From: Rhodanobacteraceae bacterium
Lineage (GTDB): Bacteria; Pseudomonadota; Gammaproteobacteria; Xanthomonadales; Rhodanobacteraceae
Reading direction: 5' to 3'
NCBI GenBank assembly: GCA_025924775.1
Contig: JAICHS010000005.1
Coordinates: 1 to 28,254, forward strand
DNA: 28,254 bases
Shown: one piece after another, positions 7,784 through 16,283 of the stretch
Position numbering within the stretch: position 1 is the stretch's first letter
Layout of the letters: each line of letters opens with the position of its first letter
The notes under the pieces: generated by a model
Database searches by the model: none
Told to the model about the DNA's origin: nothing
Seen by the model: only the letters and a program-made list of their open reading frames with translations
Made by a program: the position numbers and the translations under genes

Positions 7784-9016
7784 ATGGACATCCTGCCCAT
7801 CCTCGCCACGCTGCGCCGGCACAAGATGATCATCTGGCTGCTGGTGCTGGAGATCGCGCTGAGCTGCGCGATCGTCTGCAACGGCGTATTCCTGATCGTT
7901 CAGCGAATGCAGCACATGGAGATGCCCAGCGGCATCGCCGAACACGAACTGGTGCAGATCCAGCAAGCGCCGATCGCGCCACCCAGCGACCGCTATGCAC
8001 GCGCCCAGGAGGACGTGGCGGCGTTGCGACAAATTCCGGGTGTGCGAGCAGTCGGCATGACCAACCAGCTGCCGTTTAGCGGGTATTCGTCTAACGGCGG
8101 CGTGATGCTTTCGCCGACGCAACCGCATCGCACGCTGAATGCGGCGACATACTTCGGAGGGAACTTGCTGCCGACGCTCGGCCTCCATCTCGTTTCGGGC
8201 CGGGATTTCGCCTCCGACGACTACGTCAACGCGGACGCGATACTGAAATCCCTGGCCAACGGGAGCGGCAAGGGCTTTCCGATGCCGACCATCATCAGCA
8301 GCACATTGGCCGAGCGACTGTGGCCGCAGCAAAGTCCCTTGGGCAAGTTGATCTGGCTGGCACCCAAGGCGAGCTTCCGCGTGGTCGGCGTGGTGGCGAC
8401 GCTGGCACGTGCGAATGCCTACAACACGGCCACCGCGCAATATTCGATGATCGTTCCACTGCACATGGGCGCGGACAAGGACCAGAGTTACTTGCTTCGC
8501 ACCCGGTCGCAGGATCGGCAGCGCGTGCTCGCCGCGGCGGTCGCGGCGCTGAAGCGCGCGGACCCGGCACGCGTGATCACGCACACGCGCACGTACGACC
8601 AGATCCGCAGTGATTATTTCAAGGATGACCACGCGATGGCGGGCATCCTGATCAGCGTGATCGTGGCGCTGCTGCTGGTCACCGGACTAGGCATCGCGGG
8701 GCTCGCCAGTTTCTGGGTCGCACAACGCCGCAAGCAGATCGGCATCCGCCGCGCGTTGGGTGCGACGCGCACCGACATCGTGCATTACTTCCAGACCGAG
8801 AATTTCCTGATCGTGACCTTCGGCATCGTGATCGGGATGGTCTTGGCCTACGGGTTGAGCCTGTGGTTGATGATGCATTACGAATTGCCGCGCCTGCCGT
8901 TGTCGTACCTGCCGATCGGCGCGGTCGCGTTGTGGCTGGTTGGGCAACTGGCGGTACTCGGCCCCGCATTGCGCGCGGCGGCCGTACCGCCGGTGGTGGC
9001 GACCCGGTCGGTCTGA
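7784..9016 (+). CDS. MacB/FtsX-type ABC transporter permease (unit 2, type B')
   Basis: The 410-residue product is the paralogue of the second permease (5116-6348), of identical length. The shared FtsX core reads SFWVAQRRKQIGIRRALGAT then RTDIVHYFQTENFLI, flanked by membrane helices, with an N-terminal helix at about 17-38. The ATG at 7784 comes one base after the TGA of the preceding gene, so translation is probably coupled; an upstream in-frame start at 7751 would overlap that gene and is less likely. This gene ends the operon. The next gene (DUF4168-type) is convergent, 26 bp away. No ATPase or adaptor gene follows, so the four permeases depend on partners outside the window or are orphan. 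Confidence 0.87.
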   Translation: MDILPILATLRRHKMIIWLLVLEIALSCAIVCNGVFLIVQRMQHMEMPSGIAEHELVQIQQAPIAPPSDRYARAQEDVAALRQIPGVRAVGMTNQLPFSGYSSNGGVMLSPTQPHRTLNAATYFGGNLLPTLGLHLVSGRDFASDDYVNADAILKSLANGSGKGFPMPTIISSTLAERLWPQQSPLGKLIWLAPKASFRVVGVVATLARANAYNTATAQYSMIVPLHMGADKDQSYLLRTRSQDRQRVLAAAVAALKRADPARVITHTRTYDQIRSDYFKDDHAMAGILISVIVALLLVTGLGIAGLASFWVAQRRKQIGIRRALGATRTDIVHYFQTENFLIVTFGIVIGMVLAYGLSLWLMMHYELPRLPLSYLPIGAVALWLVGQLAVLGPALRAAAVPPVVATRSV

Positions 9017-9042
9017 CCGGCGCCACCATCAACGCGTCACGG

Positions 9043-9495
9043 TCACGATGACGCGGGCGGCGCCTGCAGCAGCTTCATGAGCTTGGCGCGGACGTTGCTG
9101 TCGGTCTGGGCGACCATGGCGATTTGCTGGTAGCGCTGGATCGACAGGCTGTGGCTGCGCACCGCGGCTTCCATCTTCTTTTCGGCGGATTGCTGGATCT
9201 GGGTGCGGGCATCCGGGGTTTTCGCCTTGGCCATTTCGGGCTGCGCGGTCTGCTTGATGGTCTCCACGTCGCGCGCGGCCTGTGCAAACTGCTGCAGCTC
9301 GGTATCGGTTGGCGCCGGGCCGGCGTCGGCAGGAGCCGGGGCGGCCTGCGCGTTCTGGGCCGGAGCCTGTGCCTGCGTCGGCTGCTGCTGCGCCTGCGTG
9401 GGTGGCTGGGTTTGGGCGAATGTGGCGGGCGCCAGTGCGGCGGCGCCAAGCGCAATGGCCACGGCGGCGGCGATGCGGTGGATGCGTGGATTCAT
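9043..9495 (-). CDS. Small secreted DUF4168-type protein
   Basis: The 150-residue protein starts with a signal peptide (about 1-27, cleavage after TFA). A low-complexity Gln/Pro/Ala-rich linker follows (about 28-60), then a helical domain with conserved-looking blocks: TDTELQQFAQAARDVETI and a C-terminal RYQQIAMVAQTDSNVRAKL. This pattern (a short helical repeat ending in a motif where residues are counted off before a K-L end) matches DUF4168, a periplasmic family of unknown function. The start is fixed by GGAGG (9503-9507 on the reverse strand), seven bases before the ATG; the frame extends upstream to 9591 without a signal. It converges on the permease operon. The DUF assignment is from memory of the family, not a search. 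Confidence 0.7.
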   Translation of the reverse strand: MNPRIHRIAAAVAIALGAAALAPATFAQTQPPTQAQQQPTQAQAPAQNAQAAPAPADAGPAPTDTELQQFAQAARDVETIKQTAQPEMAKAKTPDARTQIQQSAEKKMEAAVRSHSLSIQRYQQIAMVAQTDSNVRAKLMKLLQAPPASS

Positions 9496-9616
9496 GGGAT
9501 GGCCTCCAGATACGGATGAACGATGCCGGGTGACACCGCGTTGCAACCGTAGCGGGCGGCGCGTCGCGGCTTCAACCGCGGTGCGCTCCACGATTCAGGT
9601 TTTGGTCGGGCCGCGT

Positions 9617-12600
9617 TCAGTCCTGCAGCGTCAACAACGACGCATTGCCGCCGGCCGCGGTGGTGTTGACGGTGAAGGTGCGTTCGGTCGCAAAGCGCAA
9701 CAAATAGTGCGGACCGCCGGCCTTTGGGCCCGTGCCGGAAAGATTTTCGCCGCCGAACGGCTGCCCGCCGACCACCGCGCCGATCTGGTTGCGGTTGACG
9801 TAGGTGTTGCCGACCTTGGCGCGCTGGCGGATGTGTTCCACCGTTTCGTCGATGCGGCTGTGGATGCCCAGCGTCAAGCCGAAGCCGGTGGCGTTGATGG
9901 CGTCGATCACCTGGTCCAGCTCGTCGGCCTTCCAGCGCACCACGTGCAACGCGGGGCCGAACACTTCGTGCGTCAGCAGCTTGATCGACGGGATTTCATA
10001 CGCGCGCGGCGCGAAGTAGGTGCCGTGTTCGGCACCTTCCGGCAGCTTGGCCATGTTGATCAACTTGGCCGAGCCGCGCATCACTTCGGCGTGTTCTTCC
10101 AGCGCGGCGCAGGAGGGCTGGTCGATCACCGGGCCGACGTCGGTGGAAAGCAGCGCCGGATCGCCAACCTGCAGTTCGTCCATCGCGCCCTTCAGCATCT
10201 CGATCACGTGGTCGGCGATGTCTTCCTGCACGAACAACACGCGCGCGGCGGAGCAGCGCTGCCCGGCGGAATCGAAGGCGCTGGTCATCACGTCCTTCAC
10301 CAGTTGTTCCGGCAGCGCGGACGAATCGGCGATCAGCGCGTTCTGGCCGCCGGTTTCCGCGATCAGGGCGGCGATAGGCGAATTGCGGGCGGCCAGCGTG
10401 CGGTTGATGGTCCACGCGGTTTCGGTGGAACCGGTGAAGCACACGCCTGCGATTTCCGGCCGCGTCAGCAGCGTCTTGCCGATCACCGAACCGCGGCACG
10501 GTACGTACTGCAGCACTTTTTCGGGGACGCCGGCCTGGTGCAGCAGCTTGACCGCCGCGTAGCCAATGAGGGTCGTGGGTTCGGCGGGTTTGCAGATCAC
10601 GCTGTTGCCGGCGGCGAGTCCTGCGGCGACTTGCCCCGTGAAAATCGCCAGCGGGAAGTTCCACGGCGAAATGCACATGAACACGCCGCGCCCGCGCAGG
10701 TACAGCTGGTTGGATTCGCCGGTGGGGCCGGGCAGGTCCTCGGGCTGGCCAAACAGCTTGCGCGCCATCGACGCGTAGTAGCGGCACATGTCCGCGGCTT
10801 CGCGCACTTCGCCGATGGCGGCGGGGATGGTTTTGCCCGCCTCGCGCACGCACAGCGCGATCAGCTCGCCGCGGTTGCGCTCCAGCAGGTCGGCGGCGCG
10901 TTCCAGGATCGTCGCGCGCGCATCGGCGGGCGTGTCGTCCCACGCAGGCTGCGCGGCGACGGCGTTGTCGAGGGCACGCAGGATGGTCGCCTCATCGGCG
11001 TTCTTCGACTGGCCGACCACGACCCGGCGGTCGGCCGGGCTGGTGACGTCGCGCGCGGCCTCGGCCGTCTGCGCGCCGGGCACCAGCGGTTCGGCGTGCC
11101 ACGGGCCGCGCTGGGCGTTGACCGCCGCGGCCAGGGATTTCAGTTCATCGTCGTTGGCAAGATTGACACCCATGGAATTTTTCCTGATGGAACGGTACAC
11201 GTCGATCGGCAGTGGAATGCGTGGGTGCTGGTAGCGGCCAGCGTGCGTGGCGCCGAACGCGCGTACCTCGGCGCAAGGGTCGGCCACCAGCTCGTTGATC
11301 GGCAGTTTCTCGTCGCTGATACGGTTGACAAAGCTGGTGTTGGCGCCGTTCTCCAACAGGCGCCGCACCAGGTACGGCAGCAGGTCTTCGTGGCTGCCGC
11401 AGGGCGCGTACACCCGGCACGGCACGTTCCAGTGGTCGGGGCCGATCACTTCGGCGTACAGGTCGGTGCCCATGCCGTGCAGGCGCTGGAACTCGAACGG
11501 ACGTCCGTTCGCAAGGTGGTGGATGGCCGCGATGGTGTGCGCATTGTGGGTTGCGAACTGCGGGTAGATCACGTCGGGACCAGCGTCCAGGAGGCGCCTG
11601 GCGTTGGCCAGATACGAGACGTCGGTGTTGGGCTTGCGCGTGAACACCGGGTAGCCGGAAAGCCCGGCTTCCTGCGCGCGCTTGATTTCGGAATCCCAGT
11701 ACGCGCCCTTGACCAGCCGCGTGCACCAGCGGCGCTTGGCTGCCTTGGCGGTTTCGATGAGCCACTCGATGACGTACGGCGTGCGCTTGGAATACGCCTG
11801 CACCGCCAGGCCGAAACCGTCCCAGCCTTCCAGCGACGGATGCGTGAATACCGCTTCCATTACTTCCAGCGACAGCTCCAGCCGGTCGGCTTCCTCGGCG
11901 TCGATGGTCAGCGCGATGCCCTGGGCCTTCGCCAGTTGCGCCAGTTCCAGCACCACCGGCGTCAGTTCCGCGTGCACACGGGCGCGCTTGGCGGCTTCGT
12001 AGCGCGGGTGCAGCGCCGACAGCTTGACCGAAATCGAGGGCGCCTCGATCACGCTGGCGAAGGGTCCGCGCGCGCCCAGCGCAAGGATCGCGTCGTGGTA
12101 GGCCTGCTTGTAACGCGCGGCGTCGCGCGCGGTGAACGCGGCTTCGCCCAGCATGTCGTAGGAATAGCGGTAGTTTGCGTTGTCGCCCTTGGCCGAACGG
12201 TCCAGCGCTTCCTCGATGGTGCGGCCCATCACGAACTGGTGGCCCATGATGCGCATGGCCTGGCGTACCGCGAGGCGGATCACGGGTTCGCCGGCACGCG
12301 CGATGAGACGCTTGAAGGCGTTGGCGGCGTCCGCGCGGGTGGGCGCACTCAAGCTGACCAGGTGCCCGGTCAGCATCAGGCCCCAGGTGGACGCGTTGAC
12401 GAAAAGGGAATCGCTGCCGCCGAGGTGTTTTTTCCAGTCCGCCTCGCCCAGCTTGTCGCGGATCAGCTTGTCGGCGGTGAGGCGGTCGGGAATGCGCAGC
12501 AGCGCCTCGGCCACGCACATCAGCAGCACGCCTTCCTCGCTGGACAGGTCGTACTGGCGCATGAAGGATTCGACCGCGCTGGCGTCGCGGCTGCGGGCGC

Positions 12601-12781
12601 GCACCCGCGAAACCAGTGCTGCGGCCTGGGCCTCGATGGCTTCGCTTTCCTTGGCCGGCAGGCTGGCTTCGGCCAGGCGTGCCGCGACGACTTCGGATTC
12701 GTCGGTGCTCCACGCCGCGGTGATGCGTGCCCACGCGGCGCCCGGCGGCGGGGGCAACTCGGGAGTGAGGATTTCAGTCAT
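9617..12781 (-). CDS. putA: Bifunctional proline dehydrogenase / L-glutamate gamma-semialdehyde dehydrogenase PutA
   Basis: The 1054-residue enzyme oxidises proline to glutamate in two steps, feeding electrons to quinone (FAD domain) and then NAD+. The proline dehydrogenase barrel (about 80-470) shows SVKLSALHPRYE, IDAEEADRLE, RLVKGAYWDSEIKRAQ, YPQFATHNAHT and the proline-binding RRLLENGANTSFV. The aldehyde dehydrogenase domain (about 540-1040) shows the NAD-binding FTGSTETA, the catalytic Glu in AETGGQNALI, and the catalytic Cys (about residue 843) in SAGQRCSAARV. It lacks the N-terminal ribbon-helix-helix DNA-binding domain of E. coli PutA, so it should not repress its own gene. The start MTEILTP at 12781 is chosen because the longer frame (to 14302) only runs antisense through the oxidase genes. 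It is divergent from the cox operon. Confidence 0.96.
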   Translation of the reverse strand: MTEILTPELPPPPGAAWARITAAWSTDESEVVAARLAEASLPAKESEAIEAQAAALVSRVRARSRDASAVESFMRQYDLSSEEGVLLMCVAEALLRIPDRLTADKLIRDKLGEADWKKHLGGSDSLFVNASTWGLMLTGHLVSLSAPTRADAANAFKRLIARAGEPVIRLAVRQAMRIMGHQFVMGRTIEEALDRSAKGDNANYRYSYDMLGEAAFTARDAARYKQAYHDAILALGARGPFASVIEAPSISVKLSALHPRYEAAKRARVHAELTPVVLELAQLAKAQGIALTIDAEEADRLELSLEVMEAVFTHPSLEGWDGFGLAVQAYSKRTPYVIEWLIETAKAAKRRWCTRLVKGAYWDSEIKRAQEAGLSGYPVFTRKPNTDVSYLANARRLLDAGPDVIYPQFATHNAHTIAAIHHLANGRPFEFQRLHGMGTDLYAEVIGPDHWNVPCRVYAPCGSHEDLLPYLVRRLLENGANTSFVNRISDEKLPINELVADPCAEVRAFGATHAGRYQHPRIPLPIDVYRSIRKNSMGVNLANDDELKSLAAAVNAQRGPWHAEPLVPGAQTAEAARDVTSPADRRVVVGQSKNADEATILRALDNAVAAQPAWDDTPADARATILERAADLLERNRGELIALCVREAGKTIPAAIGEVREAADMCRYYASMARKLFGQPEDLPGPTGESNQLYLRGRGVFMCISPWNFPLAIFTGQVAAGLAAGNSVICKPAEPTTLIGYAAVKLLHQAGVPEKVLQYVPCRGSVIGKTLLTRPEIAGVCFTGSTETAWTINRTLAARNSPIAALIAETGGQNALIADSSALPEQLVKDVMTSAFDSAGQRCSAARVLFVQEDIADHVIEMLKGAMDELQVGDPALLSTDVGPVIDQPSCAALEEHAEVMRGSAKLINMAKLPEGAEHGTYFAPRAYEIPSIKLLTHEVFGPALHVVRWKADELDQVIDAINATGFGLTLGIHSRIDETVEHIRQRAKVGNTYVNRNQIGAVVGGQPFGGENLSGTGPKAGGPHYLLRFATERTFTVNTTAAGGNASLLTLQD

Positions 12782-12808
12782 CCGTGATGACTCGCAACAG
12801 GACCGCCC

Positions 12809-12837
12809 ATTGTACTTCGCGTGGGTTTTTGCGCCAA
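12809..12837 (-). promoter_or_regulatory. Probable sigma-70 promoter of putA
   Basis: On the minus strand TTGGCG (12832-12837) and TACAAT (12809-12814) are separated by exactly 17 bp. The -10 lies 27 bp upstream of the putA start. Assigned by eye. Confidence 0.5.
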
Positions 12838-12876
12838 TGACGAACGACAGGGGTGGCTTGCGGTGAAGGGCTAATC

Positions 12877-12905
12877 TTGCTGCGTCGGCTGCGTGCCCGT
12901 ATGAT
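12877..12905 (+). promoter_or_regulatory. Probable sigma-70 promoter of the cytochrome oxidase operon
   Basis: TTGCTG (12877-12882) and TATGAT (12900-12905) are separated by 17 bp, predicting transcription from about 12912, some 15-20 bp before the DUF2244 gene. It lies back-to-back with the putA promoter in the 145-bp divergent region. Assigned by eye. Confidence 0.5.
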
Positions 12906-12926
12906 TCGCCAATTGCGGTACCGTGA

Positions 12927-13427
12927 ATGTTCATGATCACACGTCTTCCGGTGGCTGCCGAAACCGGGCAGGTGACGCTGGTGCTGGCGCCCAACCGTGC
13001 GCTCAGCCGCGAGCAGATGCGCCGGTTGACGTGGGAGTTGTGCCTCGCGGCATTGGTGGTGGCGGGCCTGGCGGCGTGGGGGGGCGACGTGTTTGCGCCG
13101 CTGTTCGCGTTGATCGAGGTGCCGGTGCTGGCGATCGCGTTGTGGCTGGTGTGGCGCAGCGGCGATCGCAGGGAACGCATCACGCTGGATACGGACCAGG
13201 TCCGGATCGAGCAGCTGCCCGCGCAGGGGCGTGTCGCCAGCACGTTTCCGGTGGCATGGACGCGGGTGCACGTGCGCGAACGCCGCGACGGGCACCGGCA
13301 CGTGGTACTGGCCGCGCACGGGCATGAACAGGAAGTGGGTGCGTGCCTCGGCGACGATGAAAGGATGCAGCTGTCGCGGTGGTTGAAGACCTTGTTGGCT
13401 GGCCGCAGTGGCTGGCGCGAGAATTGA
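12927..13427 (+). CDS. DUF2244 membrane protein, first gene of the cox operon
   Basis: The 166-residue protein has two adjacent hydrophobic helices (about 34-52 and 55-75) between a short N-terminal segment (VTLVLAPNRALSREQMRRL) and a C-terminal soluble part that looks beta-rich. The N-terminal 'L-x-PNRSLS' type motif followed by a twin-helix hairpin and a C-terminal domain is characteristic of DUF2244, a family regularly found directly before coxB in proteobacteria; its role in oxidase biogenesis is unproven. The first ATG is at 12927; a second in-frame ATG at 12933 is equally possible. The gene ends 20 bp before the coxB start, consistent with co-transcription. Confidence 0.8.
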   Translation: MFMITRLPVAAETGQVTLVLAPNRALSREQMRRLTWELCLAALVVAGLAAWGGDVFAPLFALIEVPVLAIALWLVWRSGDRRERITLDTDQVRIEQLPAQGRVASTFPVAWTRVHVRERRDGHRHVVLAAHGHEQEVGACLGDDERMQLSRWLKTLLAGRSGWREN

Positions 13428-13447
13428 AAGACACTATCCGGGGTGCG

Positions 13448-14377
13448 ATGACGATGAGTTCCAGCAACAGCAAACGGCGGATCGTGGGGACGGGCATCGC
13501 CCTCGGGGCTCTGCTGGTATCGATGGCCGCCGCCGCCAACCCGGTTCCGTGGCAGATGAACCTGCCGCAAGGTGTGACCAAGGTGTCGCACCAGATCTGG
13601 GACTTGCACATGGCCGCGCTGTGGGTGTGCGTGGGCCTCGCCATCGTGGTGTATGGCGCCATGTTCATCGCGATCGTGCGCTTTCGCAGGTCCAAGGGCG
13701 CGGTGGCAGGCACCTGGCACGAGAACCGCGTCCTCGAAATCGCGTGGACAGCCTTGCCGGTGCTGATCCTGGCCGGACTTGCGGCGCCCGCCACGATCCT
13801 GACACGCGACATGTACAACGCCACCGACTCGCAGATGACCGTGAAGGTCACCGGCTACCAGTGGTTGTGGCGCTACGACTACATCAGCTACGACGGCAAG
13901 CCCGTCACCAAGGTGCCGACCGTGTGGTCGCGCTTGGCGTGGGACAGCAACACCGCGCGCCAACTCGATTCCGGCGTCAGCCCGTGGAGCGTGGTGGACA
14001 AGCAGACCGGCGAGCACGATTACCTGCTCAACGTGACTGAGCCGCTGGTGATCCCGGCCGGCGTGAAGGTGCGCTTCCTGATCACCGCCGACGACGTGAT
14101 CCATGGCTGGTGGGTGCCCGATTTCGCGGCCAAGCGCGACGCCATCCCCGGCATCATGAACGATGCGTGGGCCAAGGTGGACAAGCCCGGTATTTATCGT
14201 GGCCAGTGCTACGTGTTGTGCGGGCAGGACCACAGCGCCATGCCGATCGTGGTCAAGGTGTTGCCGAAGGACCAGTTCAACGCGTGGCTGGCCGCGCAGC
14301 AAAGCAAGGCCACGCTCGACAAGGCTGCGCGCACCGCCGAGGTGACGCCGCCGCAGCCGGTCCCGGCGAAGGGTTGA
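13448..14377 (+). CDS. coxB: Cytochrome c oxidase subunit II
   Basis: This subunit carries the CuA centre that takes electrons from cytochrome c. The 309-residue product has a signal-like first helix (about 10-30), two transmembrane helices (about 55-80 and 95-118), the aromatic patch GYQWLWRYDY and a periplasmic cupredoxin domain. CuA ligands are visible: His219 in DVIHGWWVPDF, Cys254, Cys258, His262 and Met265 in GQCYVLCGQDHSAMP. The Glu normally found between the two cysteines (C-x-E-x-C) is Val256 (codon GTG at 14213-14215), which is unusual. No fused cytochrome c domain is present, so this is aa3 rather than caa3 form. The ATG at 13448 is preceded by GGGGTG; ATG 13454 is an alternative. 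Confidence 0.95.
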   Translation: MTMSSSNSKRRIVGTGIALGALLVSMAAAANPVPWQMNLPQGVTKVSHQIWDLHMAALWVCVGLAIVVYGAMFIAIVRFRRSKGAVAGTWHENRVLEIAWTALPVLILAGLAAPATILTRDMYNATDSQMTVKVTGYQWLWRYDYISYDGKPVTKVPTVWSRLAWDSNTARQLDSGVSPWSVVDKQTGEHDYLLNVTEPLVIPAGVKVRFLITADDVIHGWWVPDFAAKRDAIPGIMNDAWAKVDKPGIYRGQCYVLCGQDHSAMPIVVKVLPKDQFNAWLAAQQSKATLDKAARTAEVTPPQPVPAKG

Positions 14378-14430
14378 TGGTCAGCAGTAACAGGTTCGTG
14401 TAGCAGCAGGCATTCCAGAGGATTCACATC

Positions 14431-16041
14431 ATGTCCAGCACAGCGCAAGCCGTTCACTACGGAGAACACCACCAGAGCTTCTTCGAGCGCTGGTTCATGT
14501 CCACCAACCACAAGGACATCGGCACGCTGTACCTGTCGTTCTCATTCCTGATGCTGTTCGTGGGCGGCAGCTTTGCGATGCTGATCCGCGCCGAGCTGTT
14601 CGAGCCGGGCATGCAGCTGATGCAGCCCTACTTCTTCAACGAACTGACCTCGATGCACGGCCTGATCATGATCTTCGGCGTGATCATGCCGTCGTTCGTG
14701 GGCCTGGCCAACTGGATGATCCCGATGCAGATCGGCGCCCCGGACATGGCGCTGCCGCGGCTCAACAACCTGTCGTTCTGGCTGCTGCCGTTCGCCTTCA
14801 TCCTGATGCTCTCGACGTTCTTCATGCCCGGCGGCGCACCGGCCGCGGGTTGGACGATGTACCCGCCGCTGGTGCTGCAGGGCGGTGAGTCCATCGCGTT
14901 CCTGATCTTCTCGATCCACCTTCTGGGCATCAGCTCGGTGCTGGGTTCGATCAACATCATCGCGACCGTGCTGAACATGCGCGCGCCGGGCATGGATCTG
15001 CTGAAGATGCCGATGTTCTGCTGGTCGTGGCTGATCACCTCGTTCCTGGTGATTGCGGTGATGCCGGTGCTGTCCGGTGCCGTCACGATGGTGCTGTTCG
15101 ATCGTTTCTTTGGCACCAACTTCTTCAACGCGGCCGCTGGCGGCGACCCGGTGATGTACCAGCACGTGTTCTGGTTCTTTGGCCACCCCGAGGTCTACAT
15201 CATGATCCTGCCGGCCTTCGGGATCGTCTCGGAGATCGTGCCGGTGTTTTCGCGCAAGCCGCTGTTCGGCTACAAGGCGATGGTGTTCGCGATCGCCTGC
15301 ATCGCGTTCCTGTCGTTTCTGGTGTGGTCGCACCACATGTTCACGGTCGGTCTGCCGCTGGGCGGCGAGGTGTTCTTCATGTACGCGACGATGCTGATCG
15401 CGGTGCCGACCGGCGTGAAGATCTTCAACTGGGTGGCCACGATGTGGAAGGGCTCGCTCAGCTTCGAGACGCCGATGCTGTGGGCGATCGGCTTCATCGT
15501 GCTGTTCTCGATCGGCGGCTTCTCCGGCGTGATGATGGCGTTGGTGCCGGCCGACTTCCAGTACTACGGCACCTACTTCATCGTGGCGCACTTCCACTAC
15601 GTGCTGGTGGGCGGCGCGCTGTTCTCGATCATTGGCGCGGTGTACTACTGGTTGCCCAAGTGGTCGGGCCACATGTATTCCAGCTTCTGGGGCAAGCTGC
15701 ATTTCTGGTCCAGCGTGATCTCGGTGAACGTGCTGTTCTTCCCGCAGCAGTTCCTCGGCTTCGCCGGCATGCCGCGCCGCATCCCCGACTACAACGTCGC
15801 ATTTGCGGACTGGAACATGGTGTCCTCGATCGGCGGCTTCTGGTTTGGCGCGACCCAACTGATCTTCGTCGGTGTGGTGATCCATTGCGTGTTCTTCTCC
15901 AAGCAGAAGGCCACGTCCAGGGTTTGGGAGCACGCCTACGGCCTGGAGTGGACGCTACCGTCGCCGGCACCGCACCACAGCTTCACCGAGCCGCCGGCGA
16001 TCGATGACAGCCAGCTTGCACACGGCACCCTGACCCATTGA
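14431..16041 (+). CDS. coxA: Cytochrome c oxidase subunit I (aa3 type)
   Basis: This is the 536-residue catalytic core, with 12 transmembrane helices, heme a and the heme a3-CuB oxygen-reduction site. Diagnostic residues are present: the heme a His in SMHGLIMIFG; the D-channel Asp in GAPDMALPRLNN; the CuB/cross-linked His-Tyr and channel Glu in GHPEVYIMILPAFG; the CuB His pair in WSHHMFTVGLP; the K-channel Lys in TGVKIFNW; and the heme His pair in HFHYVLVGGALF. The pattern is that of an A-type heme-copper oxidase pumping protons by both channels. The ATG at 14431 follows AGAGGA. It lies 53 bp after coxB in the same operon, and its stop is close to the start of the next small gene. Confidence 0.97.
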   Translation: MSSTAQAVHYGEHHQSFFERWFMSTNHKDIGTLYLSFSFLMLFVGGSFAMLIRAELFEPGMQLMQPYFFNELTSMHGLIMIFGVIMPSFVGLANWMIPMQIGAPDMALPRLNNLSFWLLPFAFILMLSTFFMPGGAPAAGWTMYPPLVLQGGESIAFLIFSIHLLGISSVLGSINIIATVLNMRAPGMDLLKMPMFCWSWLITSFLVIAVMPVLSGAVTMVLFDRFFGTNFFNAAAGGDPVMYQHVFWFFGHPEVYIMILPAFGIVSEIVPVFSRKPLFGYKAMVFAIACIAFLSFLVWSHHMFTVGLPLGGEVFFMYATMLIAVPTGVKIFNWVATMWKGSLSFETPMLWAIGFIVLFSIGGFSGVMMALVPADFQYYGTYFIVAHFHYVLVGGALFSIIGAVYYWLPKWSGHMYSSFWGKLHFWSSVISVNVLFFPQQFLGFAGMPRRIPDYNVAFADWNMVSSIGGFWFGATQLIFVGVVIHCVFFSKQKATSRVWEHAYGLEWTLPSPAPHHSFTEPPAIDDSQLAHGTLTH

Positions 16042-16052
16042 GTGCCGTGCTG

Positions 16053-16241
16053 ATGACGTTGCGCAAGGACGACGGCCAACCCAAGCCGCCGGTTGACGAG
16101 GCGATGCGCGAGTCGGGTCGCCGCAAGGCGGCCGCGCGTCGTACCGCCTGGATCGTTGCGGCCATCGCCATCGCATTTTTCATTGCCGCCCTGGTGCAGG
16201 GTCACTTCACCGGAATCCCGAACTGGGTTCCCCCGCGCTGA
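16053..16241 (+). CDS. Small single-helix protein of the cox operon (putative oxidase small assembly protein)
   Basis: The 62-residue product has a charged N-terminal half (KDDGQPKPPVDEAMRES, then an RRKAAARR stretch) and one hydrophobic helix (about 31-50), ending in GIPNWVPPR. Short single-helix proteins in this slot between coxA and coxC/ctaG are known in Betaproteobacteria and Xanthomonadales as putative small assembly proteins. It is not Cox11: it is far too short and lacks the Cys-x-Cys copper motif. The start is uncertain; TTG 16038 and GTG 16047 in the same frame would overlap or touch the coxA stop and suggest translational coupling, and ATG 16053 is used here. Confidence 0.6.
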   Translation: MTLRKDDGQPKPPVDEAMRESGRRKAAARRTAWIVAAIAIAFFIAALVQGHFTGIPNWVPPR

Positions 16242-16283
16242 TAAGTTTGCCCCGTTGTACCAGTCACCTATCGGAAGCCTGAC

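Noticed and set aside
9203..12787. 1194-codon plus-strand open frame opposite putA
   Set aside because: PutA is unambiguous on the minus strand with all catalytic motifs; the antisense product has no recognisable domain.
12782..14302. Minus-strand extension of the PutA frame by 507 codons
   Set aside because: It runs antisense through the DUF2244 gene and coxB and encodes no plausible domain; a normal PutA start and a promoter lie at 12781-12837.
14542..15933. 463-codon minus-strand open frame opposite coxA
   Set aside because: Coding on the plus strand is certain; the antisense product is compositionally biased with no motif.
16038..16241. Small gene after coxA read as a cox11/ctaG remnant
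   Set aside because: Its sequence has no Cox11 features (no copper Cys motif, wrong helix context), so it is a separate small protein rather than a degraded cox11.
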